Below, piece by piece: positions 1 to 8,033 of a DNA stretch of 38,166 nucleotides (within the stretch, counting starts at the first letter, position 1; the number at the start of each line of letters is the position of its first letter). The translations under genes and the position numbers were made by a program. The stretch comes from CAZNKU01 sp045654805 (GTDB lineage Bacteria; Bacillota; Clostridia; Monoglobales; Firm-18), in NCBI GenBank assembly GCA_045654805.1, contig JAZOOD010000012.1:1-38166 (forward strand), in the 5' to 3' direction. The notes beneath the pieces are model-generated. The model searched no databases, was not told the DNA's origin, and was given only the letters and a program-made list of their open reading frames with translations.

Positions 1-1
1 A

Positions 2-1057
2 ACTCATACGGGTAAGTTTGCAAATGGAAGTATATTGGACTTTGGATATTGCGACAGCGAGAAAGATGTTTACAAATATCAATCTGCGGAGTTTGATGTA
101 ATTCGCTTTGACGAGCTTACTCATTTTACGGAGGATATTTATATTTACTTAATATCCCGTCTTAGGGGTGCAAACTATTTTCCTAAATCCGTAAAGTCCT
201 CAACTAACCCCGGTGGTGTTGGACATACATGGGTAAAGGAAAGGTTTATAGATATTGGTGAGCCTAATGAGGTACACGAATTTGACACAGGGTCAAGAAT
301 ATTTATACCATCTAAAGTACAAGACAACAAATTTCTTATGGAGAAGGACAAGGACTACATAAAACGTCTTGAAAACTTAGATGAAAAGAACAAAAAAGCG
401 TTGTTATATGGCGACTGGGATATTTTTGACGGACAGTATTTTGAGGAGTTTGACAGAGAAATACATATTGTAAAACCCTTTGTAATCCCCAATGATTGGC
501 GTATATACCGCACCATAGACTATGGGCTTGATTGCTTTGCAGTATTATGGGTGGCGGTAAATTCAATGAGGGAATATTATGTGTTTCGGGAATATGCCAA
601 GTCCGATATGATTATAAGCGAGGGTTGCAAAGAGATACAGGCTATGTCTAAGGAAAAAGTCTATTTAACCTATGCACCTCCCGACCTGTGGAGCAGGTCT
701 CAGGAATCGGGCAAATGCAGGGCTGATATTTTCAGAGAATCCGGTTTGCATCTTGTGAAGAGTAATAATGACAGAGTGGCGGGGTGGCTGTGCATTAAAG
801 AATTGTTAAAATGTAATCCCGAGCCACGGCTTAAAATATTTTCAAATTGTACTAATCTAATCAAGCATCTGTCATCTATTCAGCATGATGAAATTAACCC
901 AAATGATTGTGCAACACATCCTCACAACATTACTCATTTGCCCGATGCTCTCAGGTATTTTGCAGTACAGCACAACAATATTCCAAAAAACAAAACAAAT
1001 AAAAAAACAAGTTCCTTTGAGGGGGACAGCTTAACTAAATTTTTAAGGAGAAATTGA
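2..1057 (+). CDS. Phage terminase large subunit, 5'-truncated by window edge
   Basis: This is the ATP-driven motor and nuclease that packages phage DNA into proheads. The reading frame is open from base 2, so the N-terminus with the Walker A motif lies outside the window. The visible part begins with the F-x-NGS-x-I-x-FG segment typical of terminases and continues into a Walker B-like motif, VIRFDELTHF. A PGGVGHTW segment follows. The C-terminal half looks like the RNase H-fold nuclease: TIDYGLD carries the first acidic residue and HLPDALRYF a late one. The frame ends at a TGA two bases before the next gene. A TTG at base 35 exists but is almost certainly internal. The next two genes are a small membrane protein and the portal, the normal packaging-module order. 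Confidence 0.88.
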   Translation, partial: THTGKFANGSILDFGYCDSEKDVYKYQSAEFDVIRFDELTHFTEDIYIYLISRLRGANYFPKSVKSSTNPGGVGHTWVKERFIDIGEPNEVHEFDTGSRIFIPSKVQDNKFLMEKDKDYIKRLENLDEKNKKALLYGDWDIFDGQYFEEFDREIHIVKPFVIPNDWRIYRTIDYGLDCFAVLWVAVNSMREYYVFREYAKSDMIISEGCKEIQAMSKEKVYLTYAPPDLWSRSQESGKCRADIFRESGLHLVKSNNDRVAGWLCIKELLKCNPEPRLKIFSNCTNLIKHLSSIQHDEINPNDCATHPHNITHLPDALRYFAVQHNNIPKNKTNKKTSSFEGDSLTKFLRRN

Positions 1058-1058
1058 T

Positions 1059-1271
1059 ATGAATAATATGATGCTTATTTTAGCTTTTGTGTGTGGTTTT
1101 ATTGTTTATAGATTCGGTGTTTGCGACGGGCAAAAAATCGCAGTAGGAGGTAAAATTAAAGCTCTTACTTGCAAAAAAACAAAGATAACCGATGAAGAAC
1201 AACGCATAAGTAAGGGAATGGAAAATATTTTGAATTATGCAAACAGAAGAAGAGGTGAAAATAATGAGTGA
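1059..1271 (+). CDS. Small phage membrane protein, function unknown
   Basis: A 70-residue protein starts at ATG 1059, eight bases after AAGGAG (1045-1050). The N-terminus is one hydrophobic segment (about residues 3-19, MLILAFVCGFIVYRFG), followed by a basic, charged tail. It lies between terminase and portal and its stop overlaps the portal start by eight bases, so the three genes are probably translated as one unit. I do not recognise the family. Its position and single membrane segment would suit a small phage structural or lysis accessory protein, but nothing in the sequence decides this. Confidence 0.6.
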   Translation: MNNMMLILAFVCGFIVYRFGVCDGQKIAVGGKIKALTCKKTKITDEEQRISKGMENILNYANRRRGENNE

Positions 1272-2913
1272 TATTACTACTGCATGGCAGGAATATCAAA
1301 ACGGAATTGAGTTTAAAAGAAGGATTGACTATTATAACACCGTTGATGAAAACTACAGATATTTTCAGGGAGACCAATGGGGTGATACACAAAGTGAGGG
1401 ATTGCCTACACCGGTATTTAATGTAATAAAGCCAGTTTTGTTGTACAAAGTTTCTATGATTATGCAAAATGAAACAAAGATTATGTACAATACGGAAAAT
1501 AGTATGGATAGGGATTATCCGCATCTCAACCAGGTTACACAGCTGCTGTCACAGTATTCTGAAACATTGTGGGACAAACTCAAAATGGATTGCAACAATG
1601 AAATGCTCCTTCAAGAGGGTGCTCTTACAGGAAACGGATTTGCGTATTTTTACATTGACGAGGAAACAAAGGAAATTAAAATGGAGCTTGTAGATGGTAC
1701 GAATATTTATCCTGCTAATCCTAATGTTCCTGATGTTGAAAGTCAAAAATATATTACAATAGCCTTTCGCAGAAGCTGTGAAGATGTGAGAGAGGAGGCA
1801 AAGGCTTTCGGTTTTAAAGAATTAGATTTGATTTCCCCTGATAATGATACTCGTGAAATTGCGGGAGATACAGGTAAAATTGAAATTCAAGATTCAGAAA
1901 TGTGTATTGTCCTTTTGAAAATGTGGAAGGATAAAAAGACGGGTACTGTACATTATTCCAAATCCACTCAGGCGTGTGAATATATAAAGGATGTTGACTT
2001 GAAAATACGAAGATATCCTTTGGCTATGTTCACGTGGGAAAATAAAAAGAATTGCTTTTTTGGTCTTTCAGATGTAACTGGGTTGATACCTAATCAGGAT
2101 TACATCAATACTATTGCAGCTATGATTATGGCAAGTACCACATTCACAGCATTTCCAAAGATGGTTTATAACGAGGATTATGTAGATAATCCTAATAATC
2201 AGATTGGTGTTGCCATAGGAGTAAACGGTGCTAATATGCCTATAAATGATGTAATATCATACATCGCACCTAAGTCAACTTCAAATGATGTATTTACTAT
2301 GTTTGACCGCACAATTGAGCTTACCAAGGACCTTATGGGTGCAAATGATAATGCATTGGGTGATATTGATATGTCATCAACCAGTGGTAAGGCAATTCTT
2401 GCGGTAATGGAACAGACTGCACGACCTCTAGAAAGTATTAAGAGGAGATTTTATAACTACCTTGAGGATGTTGCACTTATTTGGGCAGAGCTATGGAGGG
2501 TAACATCTGAGAAGGCAAAGGCAATAACTATAAAGGATGAAAATGGTGAAACAAAGGTTTATTATATTTCATCAAAAGCTTTCCAAAAGCTTATGCTTAA
2601 TACGAGAATAGAAATTGGACCATCTAATCGCTGGAGCGAGGTAACTTTGCTTAAAACTCTGGAAAATATGCTTACAAACAAATATATTCCGTTTGAATGG
2701 TATGTAAAACTATTACCTGAAAACAGCGGTATTCCTAAGGAAAGATTGTTGGAACTTATTGAGTCAGAAAAACAACAGTTACAGGCATTGCCGGATATAG
2801 ATGTTGATAGTATGGTGAATAGTATAGATAAGGAACAGGCACAGGCGATTATGGAAAACCCGTCTATACTGGAAAATATGTTTAAACAAAAACTTGAATC
2901 AAAAGTGAATTAA
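1264..2913 (+). CDS. Phage portal protein
   Basis: About 549 residues, the length expected of a P22-like portal, the dodecameric ring through which DNA enters the capsid. The N-terminal part (residues about 10-60) has the RRIDYYNTVDENYRYFQGDQW pattern region typical of clostridial prophage portals, followed by a long alpha/beta clip-wing region and a charged C-terminus. ATG 1264 is preferred over the upstream in-frame ATG at 1237 because GAGGTG sits just before it and it gives the common eight-base overlap with the previous gene. No protease, scaffold or capsid gene follows: the stop is at once followed by a terminator and by opposite-strand metabolic genes. Portal identity rests on position, length and composition, not on a catalytic motif. 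Confidence 0.78.
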   Translation: MSDITTAWQEYQNGIEFKRRIDYYNTVDENYRYFQGDQWGDTQSEGLPTPVFNVIKPVLLYKVSMIMQNETKIMYNTENSMDRDYPHLNQVTQLLSQYSETLWDKLKMDCNNEMLLQEGALTGNGFAYFYIDEETKEIKMELVDGTNIYPANPNVPDVESQKYITIAFRRSCEDVREEAKAFGFKELDLISPDNDTREIAGDTGKIEIQDSEMCIVLLKMWKDKKTGTVHYSKSTQACEYIKDVDLKIRRYPLAMFTWENKKNCFFGLSDVTGLIPNQDYINTIAAMIMASTTFTAFPKMVYNEDYVDNPNNQIGVAIGVNGANMPINDVISYIAPKSTSNDVFTMFDRTIELTKDLMGANDNALGDIDMSSTSGKAILAVMEQTARPLESIKRRFYNYLEDVALIWAELWRVTSEKAKAITIKDENGETKVYYISSKAFQKLMLNTRIEIGPSNRWSEVTLLKTLENMLTNKYIPFEWYVKLLPENSGIPKERLLELIESEKQQLQALPDIDVDSMVNSIDKEQAQAIMENPSILENMFKQKLESKVN

Positions 2914-2948
2914 AAAATAAAGACAACCGATTTGGTTGTCTTTATTTT
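2913..2948. terminator. Bidirectional terminator between portal and ADH genes
   Basis: A perfect 15-bp inverted repeat with a five-base loop: the left arm ends GACAACC and the right arm begins GGTTGTC. A-tracts and T-tracts on the outer sides make it work on both strands. It closes the phage transcript on the plus strand and the alcohol dehydrogenase transcript on the minus strand. Confidence 0.9.
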
Positions 2949-2949
2949 G

Positions 2950-4119
2950 TTAAAATGCCATTTTAAATACTTCTTTTATTTTATCATAATCTAATTCTAC
3001 ATAACCCTTTATTGTTCTTGTTTTACCAAATGTGCAAAGGTCTGCCATTCTGTCAATTGAATCTTCAGGAATGTTAAAGTCGCTTATTTTTGACGGCATA
3101 CCTATTGATGTAAAGTATTCTGCCATCTTGTCGATACCCATAAGAGCAGCCCTTTCGTCATCTGATTCTGTTACATCCCATACTCTGCGTGCAAGCTGTG
3201 CAAAGCGGGGTATATTGTTTTTATAAACGTATCTGCACCAAGCGGGGAACAATACTGCAAGACCTGCACCGTGTGCTACTTCGTCATATTCACCGCTAAG
3301 AGCGTGTTCAAGCTGATGTACTGCAAGATAGCTGTCTCTGCCACAACTCGTAAGGTTATTGTGTGAAAGACTTGAAGCCCACATTATAGTAGCACGTGCT
3401 TCGTAATCATTTGGATTTTCAATAGCTACTTTACCTGCATTAACTACGGATTTTAAAATGCTTTCTGAAATTCTGTCTGTTAAATCTGTAGCTTCGCAAG
3501 GAGTATGATATCTTTCTAAAGTATGCATCATTATATCTACAATTCCGCACGCAGTCTGATATTTATTTACTGTGTAAGTAAGTTCAGGATTAAGAATTGA
3601 GAAAAGACATCTGAAGTAGTCACAACCGTATCCGCGTTTCATATTTTGCTCCATATTTGTAACAACTGCATTTCCGCTCATTTCACTACCTGCAGCTGCA
3701 AGAGTAAGTATGCTGGCAACCGGCAGACCTGCTTTTGGTGTAACACCTTTTTCAAATATATCCCATACATCAAAGTCATTAACTGCACCGATTGCAGTAT
3801 ATTTACTTGAGTCAATTACGCTACCGCCGCCTACAGCAAGTATCATTTGTACATTATTTTCTTTGGCTACCTTAACAGCTTCACGTACAAATGAAAGTTT
3901 GGGATTAGGCTCTACACCTTCCATCTCTACAACCTTTATGCCGTTTTCTGTAAGTGATTTCATTACATCATCATAAAGTCCATTCTTTTTTATGCTACCC
4001 TTACCGTACTGCATCATTATGGTATCAAAACCATAATCCTTAATTATTTTACCAACTTCCTTATGTTTGTCTTTGCCGAAGTACACCTTTGTGGGTGCGT
4101 GATATATAAAGTCCCTCAT
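2950..4119 (-). CDS. Iron-containing alcohol dehydrogenase, NADH-dependent butanol dehydrogenase type
   Basis: A 389-residue group III (iron-activated) alcohol dehydrogenase, which in fermenting Clostridia reduces aldehydes such as butanal or acetaldehyde to alcohols to recycle NADH. The nucleotide-binding GGGSVIDSSK motif lies near residues 97-106. Iron ligands are visible as the Asp and His of GIVDIMMHTLE and two His in HQLEHALSGEYDEVAHGAG. The opening HAPTKVYFGKDKHKEVG is typical of the BdhA/YugJ group. The start ATG follows AGAAAGGAATTG. It lies 15 bases downstream of the PspC gene, probably on the same transcript from the promoter at 4355-4383. The exact substrate cannot be read from sequence. 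Confidence 0.92.
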   Translation of the reverse strand: MRDFIYHAPTKVYFGKDKHKEVGKIIKDYGFDTIMMQYGKGSIKKNGLYDDVMKSLTENGIKVVEMEGVEPNPKLSFVREAVKVAKENNVQMILAVGGGSVIDSSKYTAIGAVNDFDVWDIFEKGVTPKAGLPVASILTLAAAGSEMSGNAVVTNMEQNMKRGYGCDYFRCLFSILNPELTYTVNKYQTACGIVDIMMHTLERYHTPCEATDLTDRISESILKSVVNAGKVAIENPNDYEARATIMWASSLSHNNLTSCGRDSYLAVHQLEHALSGEYDEVAHGAGLAVLFPAWCRYVYKNNIPRFAQLARRVWDVTESDDERAALMGIDKMAEYFTSIGMPSKISDFNIPEDSIDRMADLCTFGKTRTIKGYVELDYDKIKEVFKMAF

Positions 4120-4134
4120 TTTATCAATTCCTTT

Positions 4135-4326
4135 CTATATTTGATCAGGCTTATGTGGCATAACAAGTGCCGCAATTATGTATGCAAGAATACCAAATCC
4201 GCAAAATATTATAAGGCATATAAGTATAAGACGGATAATAGTAGAGTCCATTTCCAGATATTCAGCAATACCGCCGCATACACCGGCAAGCTTTTTGTCT
4301 GTTCTTGATTTATACAGTTTTTTCAT
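4135..4326 (-). CDS. PspC-domain small membrane protein
   Basis: A 63-residue protein made almost entirely of a PspC domain: basic start MKKLYKSRTDKKLAGVCGGI, then AEYLEMDSTIIRL and one long hydrophobic segment (about residues 32-55). PspC domains occur in envelope-stress proteins and many short Firmicute membrane proteins of unknown role. The start at 4326 is chosen because GGAGGTG lies seven bases upstream and it is the canonical beginning of the family; the reading frame extends further upstream, but only through the promoter. It is the first gene of a probable two-gene transcript with the iron alcohol dehydrogenase. Confidence 0.85.
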   Translation of the reverse strand: MKKLYKSRTDKKLAGVCGGIAEYLEMDSTIIRLILICLIIFCGFGILAYIIAALVMPHKPDQI

Positions 4327-4354
4327 ATAAACACCTCCGTATATTACAATATAT

Positions 4355-4383
4355 ATTATAGATGAAGGGCAATTTGTTGTCAA
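4355..4383 (-). promoter_or_regulatory. SigA promoter of pspC-ADH transcript
   Basis: On the minus strand TTGACA (4378-4383) is followed by a 17-base spacer and TATAAT (4355-4360), a full consensus match. It lies 29 bases before the PspC-domain start and just after the terminator of the upstream operon. Confidence 0.85.
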
Positions 4384-4387
4384 TATA

Positions 4388-4420
4388 AAAAAACCACTTC
4401 CGAAGAAGTGGTTTTGTTTT
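4388..4420 (-). terminator. Terminator of the RraA-SDR-ADH operon
   Basis: Hairpin AAAACCACTTC / GAAGTGGTTTT with a four-base loop, followed on the minus strand by a T-run. It begins five bases after the zinc alcohol dehydrogenase stop and separates that operon from the PspC promoter. A T-run on the other side could also let it act on plus-strand transcripts. Confidence 0.9.
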
Positions 4421-4424
4421 TTAA

Positions 4425-5450
4425 TTAGTTGCACTTAATAAGGATTTTACCGTTATTTGTTTTGTTTATCATCATATCAATAGCTTCCTGAGCCTGGTCA
4501 ATAGAAAGTTCATCACTGATTAGCTTGCTAAGGTCATATTCCTTATCAAGTTTTTCAAGCATTCTTACGCCACGAACAAAGTTTGGTTCAGAATATGTAC
4601 GAGAACCAACCAATGTCTGTTCCTTAAATGAAATAGTACCGATTGGGAATGGATATTCAAGACCTGAAAGACCCATGGAAACGATTGTGCCGCGAATTTT
4701 ACAAGCTTTTGTTGTAAGAAGCACGCCAGCTTTTGAGCCTGAAACTTCATAAACGATATCAAAACCGTTACCATCTGTAAGCTCATTGATTTTTGTCATA
4801 ACATCATCATAATCCATTGGGTTGATTGTTTCAAAACCAAAATCGTCAGCAACTGAACGTCTTGTTGCTTCGGGTTCGGAAATGATAATTTTTTCAGCAC
4901 CTGCAGCTTTTGCAGACAAAGCAAGAACCATACCGATAGGACCTGCACCGATGATAAGCACACTGTCGCCAAGCTTAACGCCTGCACGCATTGTTACGTG
5001 GTAACCTACTGCAAAAGGTTCAGCCAATGCAGCAATTCTATCGGAAATACCCTCGTTGATTTTAACAACCTTCATAATGTCAGCCTTTGTATATTCTGCG
5101 TAACCACCGTTTTCGTGGATACCAAGAAGTTTAAGGCTCTGGCATACATGGATACCTTTTCTGCATGCTTCACAGTGACCGCAACCGATAAGTGGGTTAA
5201 CTGTAACTCTGTCACCTACTTTAAGGTCAGTTGGCTTATCTGTTTTAATTTCTTCAATAATACCAAGAATTTCATGACCTACAATACAAGGAGCAGTAGC
5301 TGTCGGATGTTTACCTGAGTAAACAGTGATATCAGAACCGCAAACACCTGCGTAAATCATTTTAATAAGTACTTCGTCATTTTCAAGAACTGGCTTTGGC
5401 ATATCGCAAATTTCCATATTCTCCCATGATTTTAATAGAGCTGCTTTCAT
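4425..5450 (-). CDS. Zinc-dependent medium-chain dehydrogenase (sorbitol/threonine dehydrogenase-like)
   Basis: A 341-residue MDR-family polyol or hydroxy-acid dehydrogenase. Catalytic zinc ligands are visible as Cys37 (GVCGSD) and His59-Glu60 (GHE). The structural zinc loop is Cys90, Cys93, Cys96 and Cys103, with a six-residue last gap where seven is more usual. The Rossmann motif GAGPIG lies near residues 168-173. The start follows AAGGAG and the stop is closed by a strong terminator. It is the last gene of an operon with an SDR and an RraA-type aldolase, so it probably oxidises or reduces a sugar acid or polyol in the same pathway. The substrate is unknown. Confidence 0.87.
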   Translation of the reverse strand: MKAALLKSWENMEICDMPKPVLENDEVLIKMIYAGVCGSDITVYSGKHPTATAPCIVGHEILGIIEEIKTDKPTDLKVGDRVTVNPLIGCGHCEACRKGIHVCQSLKLLGIHENGGYAEYTKADIMKVVKINEGISDRIAALAEPFAVGYHVTMRAGVKLGDSVLIIGAGPIGMVLALSAKAAGAEKIIISEPEATRRSVADDFGFETINPMDYDDVMTKINELTDGNGFDIVYEVSGSKAGVLLTTKACKIRGTIVSMGLSGLEYPFPIGTISFKEQTLVGSRTYSEPNFVRGVRMLEKLDKEYDLSKLISDELSIDQAQEAIDMMINKTNNGKILIKCN

Positions 5451-5481
5451 TTTACATTATCTCCTTTTCAAATAATTCCAA

Positions 5482-5516
5482 AAGGACGAAAGCCGTTAAA
5501 CAGTTTTCGGAGCCTT
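5482..5516 (-). terminator. Weak intergenic hairpin, partial terminator or RNA-processing site
   Basis: In the gap between the SDR and MDR genes the minus strand can form a bulged stem (AAGG with CCTT, CCGAAA with TTTCG) followed by four T. The stem is imperfect, so it may only reduce transcription into the last gene or protect an mRNA end. Confidence 0.35.
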
Positions 5517-5526
5517 GATTTTAATA

Positions 5527-6231
5527 TTAGTTAAATTTTGCAAAGCTTTCGAAAGAAATTTCGTGAATCTGGATGCATGGATCAGAGCAAAGAACGAATT
5601 CGATAACGTTAACAACATCTTCTGCCTGCATAAGGACAGCCTTGTTAACTGCTCTTGAACCCCAGAAAGCTGTGTCAGCACCGCCAGGGTTAACTGTTGA
5701 AACACGGATGTTCTTTTTACCAACCTGCAAAAGCATAGCCTTTGAGAACATATTTACAGCAGCCTTAGCTGTGCAATATAGTGGAGCGTTGCCGTTTGCA
5801 TTGATAGCAGCCATAGAACCGATGTTTACGATAATAGCCTGTTCGTCAGCAACGTTTGCAAAGTGCTTTGACATAAGGAATGCACCCTTAAGGTTAACGT
5901 CCATCATAAGGTCATATGAGTTTACATCAAATTCAGGAATCTGACCAGGGATTGAAAGACCTGCAAGGTTAGCAAGACCAGCCAATTTACCCAATTCTGC
6001 TGCTTTATCCATAAAAGCTTTAACTTCGTCTTCGTTTGTAACGTCAACCAAGTCAGCAACAACTTTTACATCATACTTTTTAAGAGTTTCAACCAATTTG
6101 TCCAAACCTTCTTTATCTACTGAACATACAGCAAGGTTTGCACCTTTAGCAGCAAGTCTTTCGCATAGGATTGTACCCATACCGCCGCTTGCACCTGAAA
6201 CAACAACTGTTTTACCATTAAAATCGAACAT
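5527..6231 (-). CDS. Short-chain dehydrogenase/reductase (SDR)
   Basis: A 234-residue classical SDR oxidoreductase using NAD(P). The glycine motif GASGGMG lies at residues 13-19, an NLAG variant of the NNAG motif near residue 88, the catalytic Ser at 139 and the YCTAK pair Tyr152/Lys156. The start at 6231 is chosen because AAGGAGG lies directly upstream and it gives the family's normal N-terminus (FNGKTVVVSG); the longer frame would run back into the aldolase gene. It is the middle gene of the aldolase-SDR-MDR operon and probably interconverts an alcohol and ketone of the same carbon skeleton. The C-terminal part is slightly shorter than in many SDRs. Confidence 0.88.
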   Translation of the reverse strand: MFDFNGKTVVVSGASGGMGTILCERLAAKGANLAVCSVDKEGLDKLVETLKKYDVKVVADLVDVTNEDEVKAFMDKAAELGKLAGLANLAGLSIPGQIPEFDVNSYDLMMDVNLKGAFLMSKHFANVADEQAIIVNIGSMAAINANGNAPLYCTAKAAVNMFSKAMLLQVGKKNIRVSTVNPGGADTAFWGSRAVNKAVLMQAEDVVNVIEFVLCSDPCIQIHEISFESFAKFN

Positions 6232-6271
6232 TTTAAAATCCTCCTTAAATATATGTTTTTGTAATTTGATT

Positions 6272-7003
6272 TTAGAAATAACCGCCGTTTGCAACAACTT
6301 CTGTTGGCTTCATACCGCTGTTAACCATTTCTTTGATTTCAACTTCGTTATCGCGTATTTCTTCAGCACGTACCAATACATCGTAAGCCAATTTTCTTGG
6401 AATAACGATAACACCGTCGATATCAGCAAGAAGAATATCACCAGGGAAGATATGTACGCCGCCGATTTCGATAGGCATCTGCCATCCAATCATACGGAAA
6501 CGGCCCATCATACCGTTAGATGTACGGTATTTACACCATACAGGGAAATTCTGTTCCAAAACCATGTCTGTATCACGGATACCGCCGTCAACGATAGCAC
6601 CACGGCAACCTCTTTTCATAGAAGCCATAGTCATAATTTCGCCCCACTGAGCAGATTCTTCATCACCGCAGGTATCCCATACGCAGATTGAATCAGGCTC
6701 GATAGCTTCAAGCATCTGTGCTCTTTGTTCCATTTCGTCTGTGATATCAAGGTTTTTAGAACCTTTAAGTGTGAAAGCAACACCAGCAACCTTCATTTCT
6801 TCACGTAGAGGAAGAATGTTGTTAGGAAGTGTCTGATACAAAATGTTATCTTCACGCAATACGTCATTAACCATAGCTGTTGTTACTTTTTCGTATCTGT
6901 CGCAAAGTTCCTTTTCAGAGATAGGAAGTTCAGCTCTTTTAGACACGTCGCGAGAGTCGAAAACCTTTTGCAGCTTCATCTTTTTTTCATTGTTATCTGC
7001 CAT
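6272..7003 (-). CDS. RraA-family aldolase-like protein
   Basis: A 243-residue member of the RraA / 4-hydroxy-4-methyl-2-oxoglutarate aldolase fold. These metal-dependent enzymes cleave or decarboxylate oxo-acids such as oxaloacetate-type compounds; in some bacteria a relative binds RNase E. The diagnostic core is present: WGE at residues 120-122, then GAIVDGGIRD with Arg143 and Asp144, the substrate and metal residues of the catalytic members. The N-terminal extension of about 35 residues is longer than in E. coli RraA. It is first in a three-gene operon with an SDR and a zinc dehydrogenase, behind a consensus promoter and opposite an AraC regulator, which favours a catabolic enzyme over an RNase inhibitor. 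The substrate is unknown. Confidence 0.85.
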   Translation of the reverse strand: MADNNEKKMKLQKVFDSRDVSKRAELPISEKELCDRYEKVTTAMVNDVLREDNILYQTLPNNILPLREEMKVAGVAFTLKGSKNLDITDEMEQRAQMLEAIEPDSICVWDTCGDEESAQWGEIMTMASMKRGCRGAIVDGGIRDTDMVLEQNFPVWCKYRTSNGMMGRFRMIGWQMPIEIGGVHIFPGDILLADIDGVIVIPRKLAYDVLVRAEEIRDNEVEIKEMVNSGMKPTEVVANGGYF

Positions 7004-7051
7004 ATGTAATTACCATCCTTTCATAATTGGTATTTAATACCGTATGAGTAC

Positions 7052-7080
7052 ATTATAACATTTCTGTTTTTCAGTATCAA
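7052..7080 (-). promoter_or_regulatory. SigA promoter of RraA-SDR-MDR operon
   Basis: On the minus strand TTGATA (7075-7080), a 17-base spacer and TATAAT (7052-7057). It lies about 50 bases before the aldolase start. The repeats at 7111-7165 lie just upstream of its -35 box, where an activator of the AraC family would bind. Confidence 0.82.
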
Positions 7081-7110
7081 TAGCAAAAATAAATAAAATT
7101 TTAAAAAAAC

Positions 7111-7165
7111 GATTTTTTTTTGTTTTTTTTGATTATTTTTTGTTTACAACGATTATTTTGTATGG
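7111..7165. repeat. Three direct repeats at 20-bp spacing, candidate AraC-type operator
   Basis: GATT followed by T-rich sequence begins at 7111, 7131 and 7151, exactly 20 bp apart; the second and third share GATTATTTT. The array lies in the divergent promoter region. It overlaps the -35 box of the regulator gene and sits upstream of the operon promoter. Part of the likeness comes from the very T-rich composition. Confidence 0.45.
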
Positions 7166-7171
7166 TAAAAT
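7143..7171 (+). promoter_or_regulatory. SigA promoter of the araC-type regulator
   Basis: TTTACA (7143-7148), a 17-base spacer and TAAAAT (7166-7171), 36 bases before the regulator's ATG. The boxes overlap the second and third repeats, as expected of an autoregulated AraC-family gene. Confidence 0.75.
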
Positions 7172-7207
7172 TATTTAAGTAAATATAGTTTTAAAGAGGT
7201 ATCATTT

Positions 7208-7993
7208 ATGCAGGATTCATACGATTTTGTAGTTACCGACGTAGATTATGTCATAAACAGAGAAAGCACAAAAGGATGGGGGATGTATGCGGGAGTAAAG
7301 GATAAATATGTTATGGTGATTAATCTTAAGGGAAAGTGTGAATATGAAACAAATGGACAGGTAATAAAGCTGCTTCCAGGTGATGTATGTATCTTCCCTC
7401 CCAACAATGTGCGCAGCAGTAAAACTGACGAAATATCACCATGGCATTTTATTTCCATATCATTTACATTGAAATATCTTGATGGAAGTGATTGTTATAT
7501 GGGGGACCTTTTGCCTTTAGCTACACGCAACGTTCACCGTCAGGTTGTAGATAATTTCAAGAAAATAAGCGACGTATGGAATAATAAACCAAAGGCATAC
7601 AAAACAATATGCCGGACAGTAGTGCAGGATATTTTATGTCAGATTATACAAATAAACGAGGCAGTAATACATAATCCTAATCATTATGCCAAAATTGAGG
7701 TAGCGAAAAAATACATAAATGATAATTATACTAAAACTATTTCTGTAGATGAGCTTGCAAATTTGGTGGGGTTAAGCCAGTCTCATTTTCGTAAAATTTT
7801 TCGTGAAATTGTTGGTATGAGTGCTACACAGTACGCCATATACTTACGTATAAATAAGGCTAAGGATTTACTTGTATCAGGGTCTGCCAATGTTTCTGAG
7901 GCAGCTTTTCAATCGGGATTTAAAGACGTGTTTTATTTTAGTTCGTTATTCAAAAAAATAACAGGTGAAAATCCATCCAAATATTTAAGATAA
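7208..7993 (+). CDS. AraC-family transcriptional regulator
   Basis: A 261-residue regulator with an N-terminal cupin-like sensing domain (about residues 25-95, with the LLPGDVCIFPPN turn) and a C-terminal double helix-turn-helix domain (about 165-261). The AraC signature runs from ISVDELANLVGLSQSHFRKIF to the second helix region ending FKDVFYFSSLFKKITGENPSKY. The start follows AAAGAGGT. Transcribed divergently from the aldolase operon, it is the obvious local regulator and probably responds to a sugar or sugar acid that the operon consumes. The inducer cannot be inferred. Confidence 0.9.
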   Translation: MQDSYDFVVTDVDYVINRESTKGWGMYAGVKDKYVMVINLKGKCEYETNGQVIKLLPGDVCIFPPNNVRSSKTDEISPWHFISISFTLKYLDGSDCYMGDLLPLATRNVHRQVVDNFKKISDVWNNKPKAYKTICRTVVQDILCQIIQINEAVIHNPNHYAKIEVAKKYINDNYTKTISVDELANLVGLSQSHFRKIFREIVGMSATQYAIYLRINKAKDLLVSGSANVSEAAFQSGFKDVFYFSSLFKKITGENPSKYLR

Positions 7994-8033
7994 AAAATAA
8001 GAAGGCAATTTTTAGATTTGCCTTCTTATTTTT
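7993..8033. terminator. Bidirectional terminator overlapping the AI-2E permease C-terminal codons
   Basis: A 16-bp inverted repeat (AAGAAGGCAA / TTGCCTTCTT core) with A- and T-rich flanks serves the AraC gene on the plus strand and the permease gene on the minus strand. The permease stop codon (8012-8014) lies in the loop and its last codons form one arm. Confidence 0.88.

Noticed and set aside
1165..1524. Minus-strand frame of 119 codons opposite the portal gene
   Set aside because: It lies wholly across the small membrane protein and portal genes, has no ribosome binding site and no family likeness; it is a shadow.
7111..7165. CRISPR-like array from the 20-bp repeats
   Set aside because: Only three short T-rich repeats with no conserved spacers of regular length and no cas genes.
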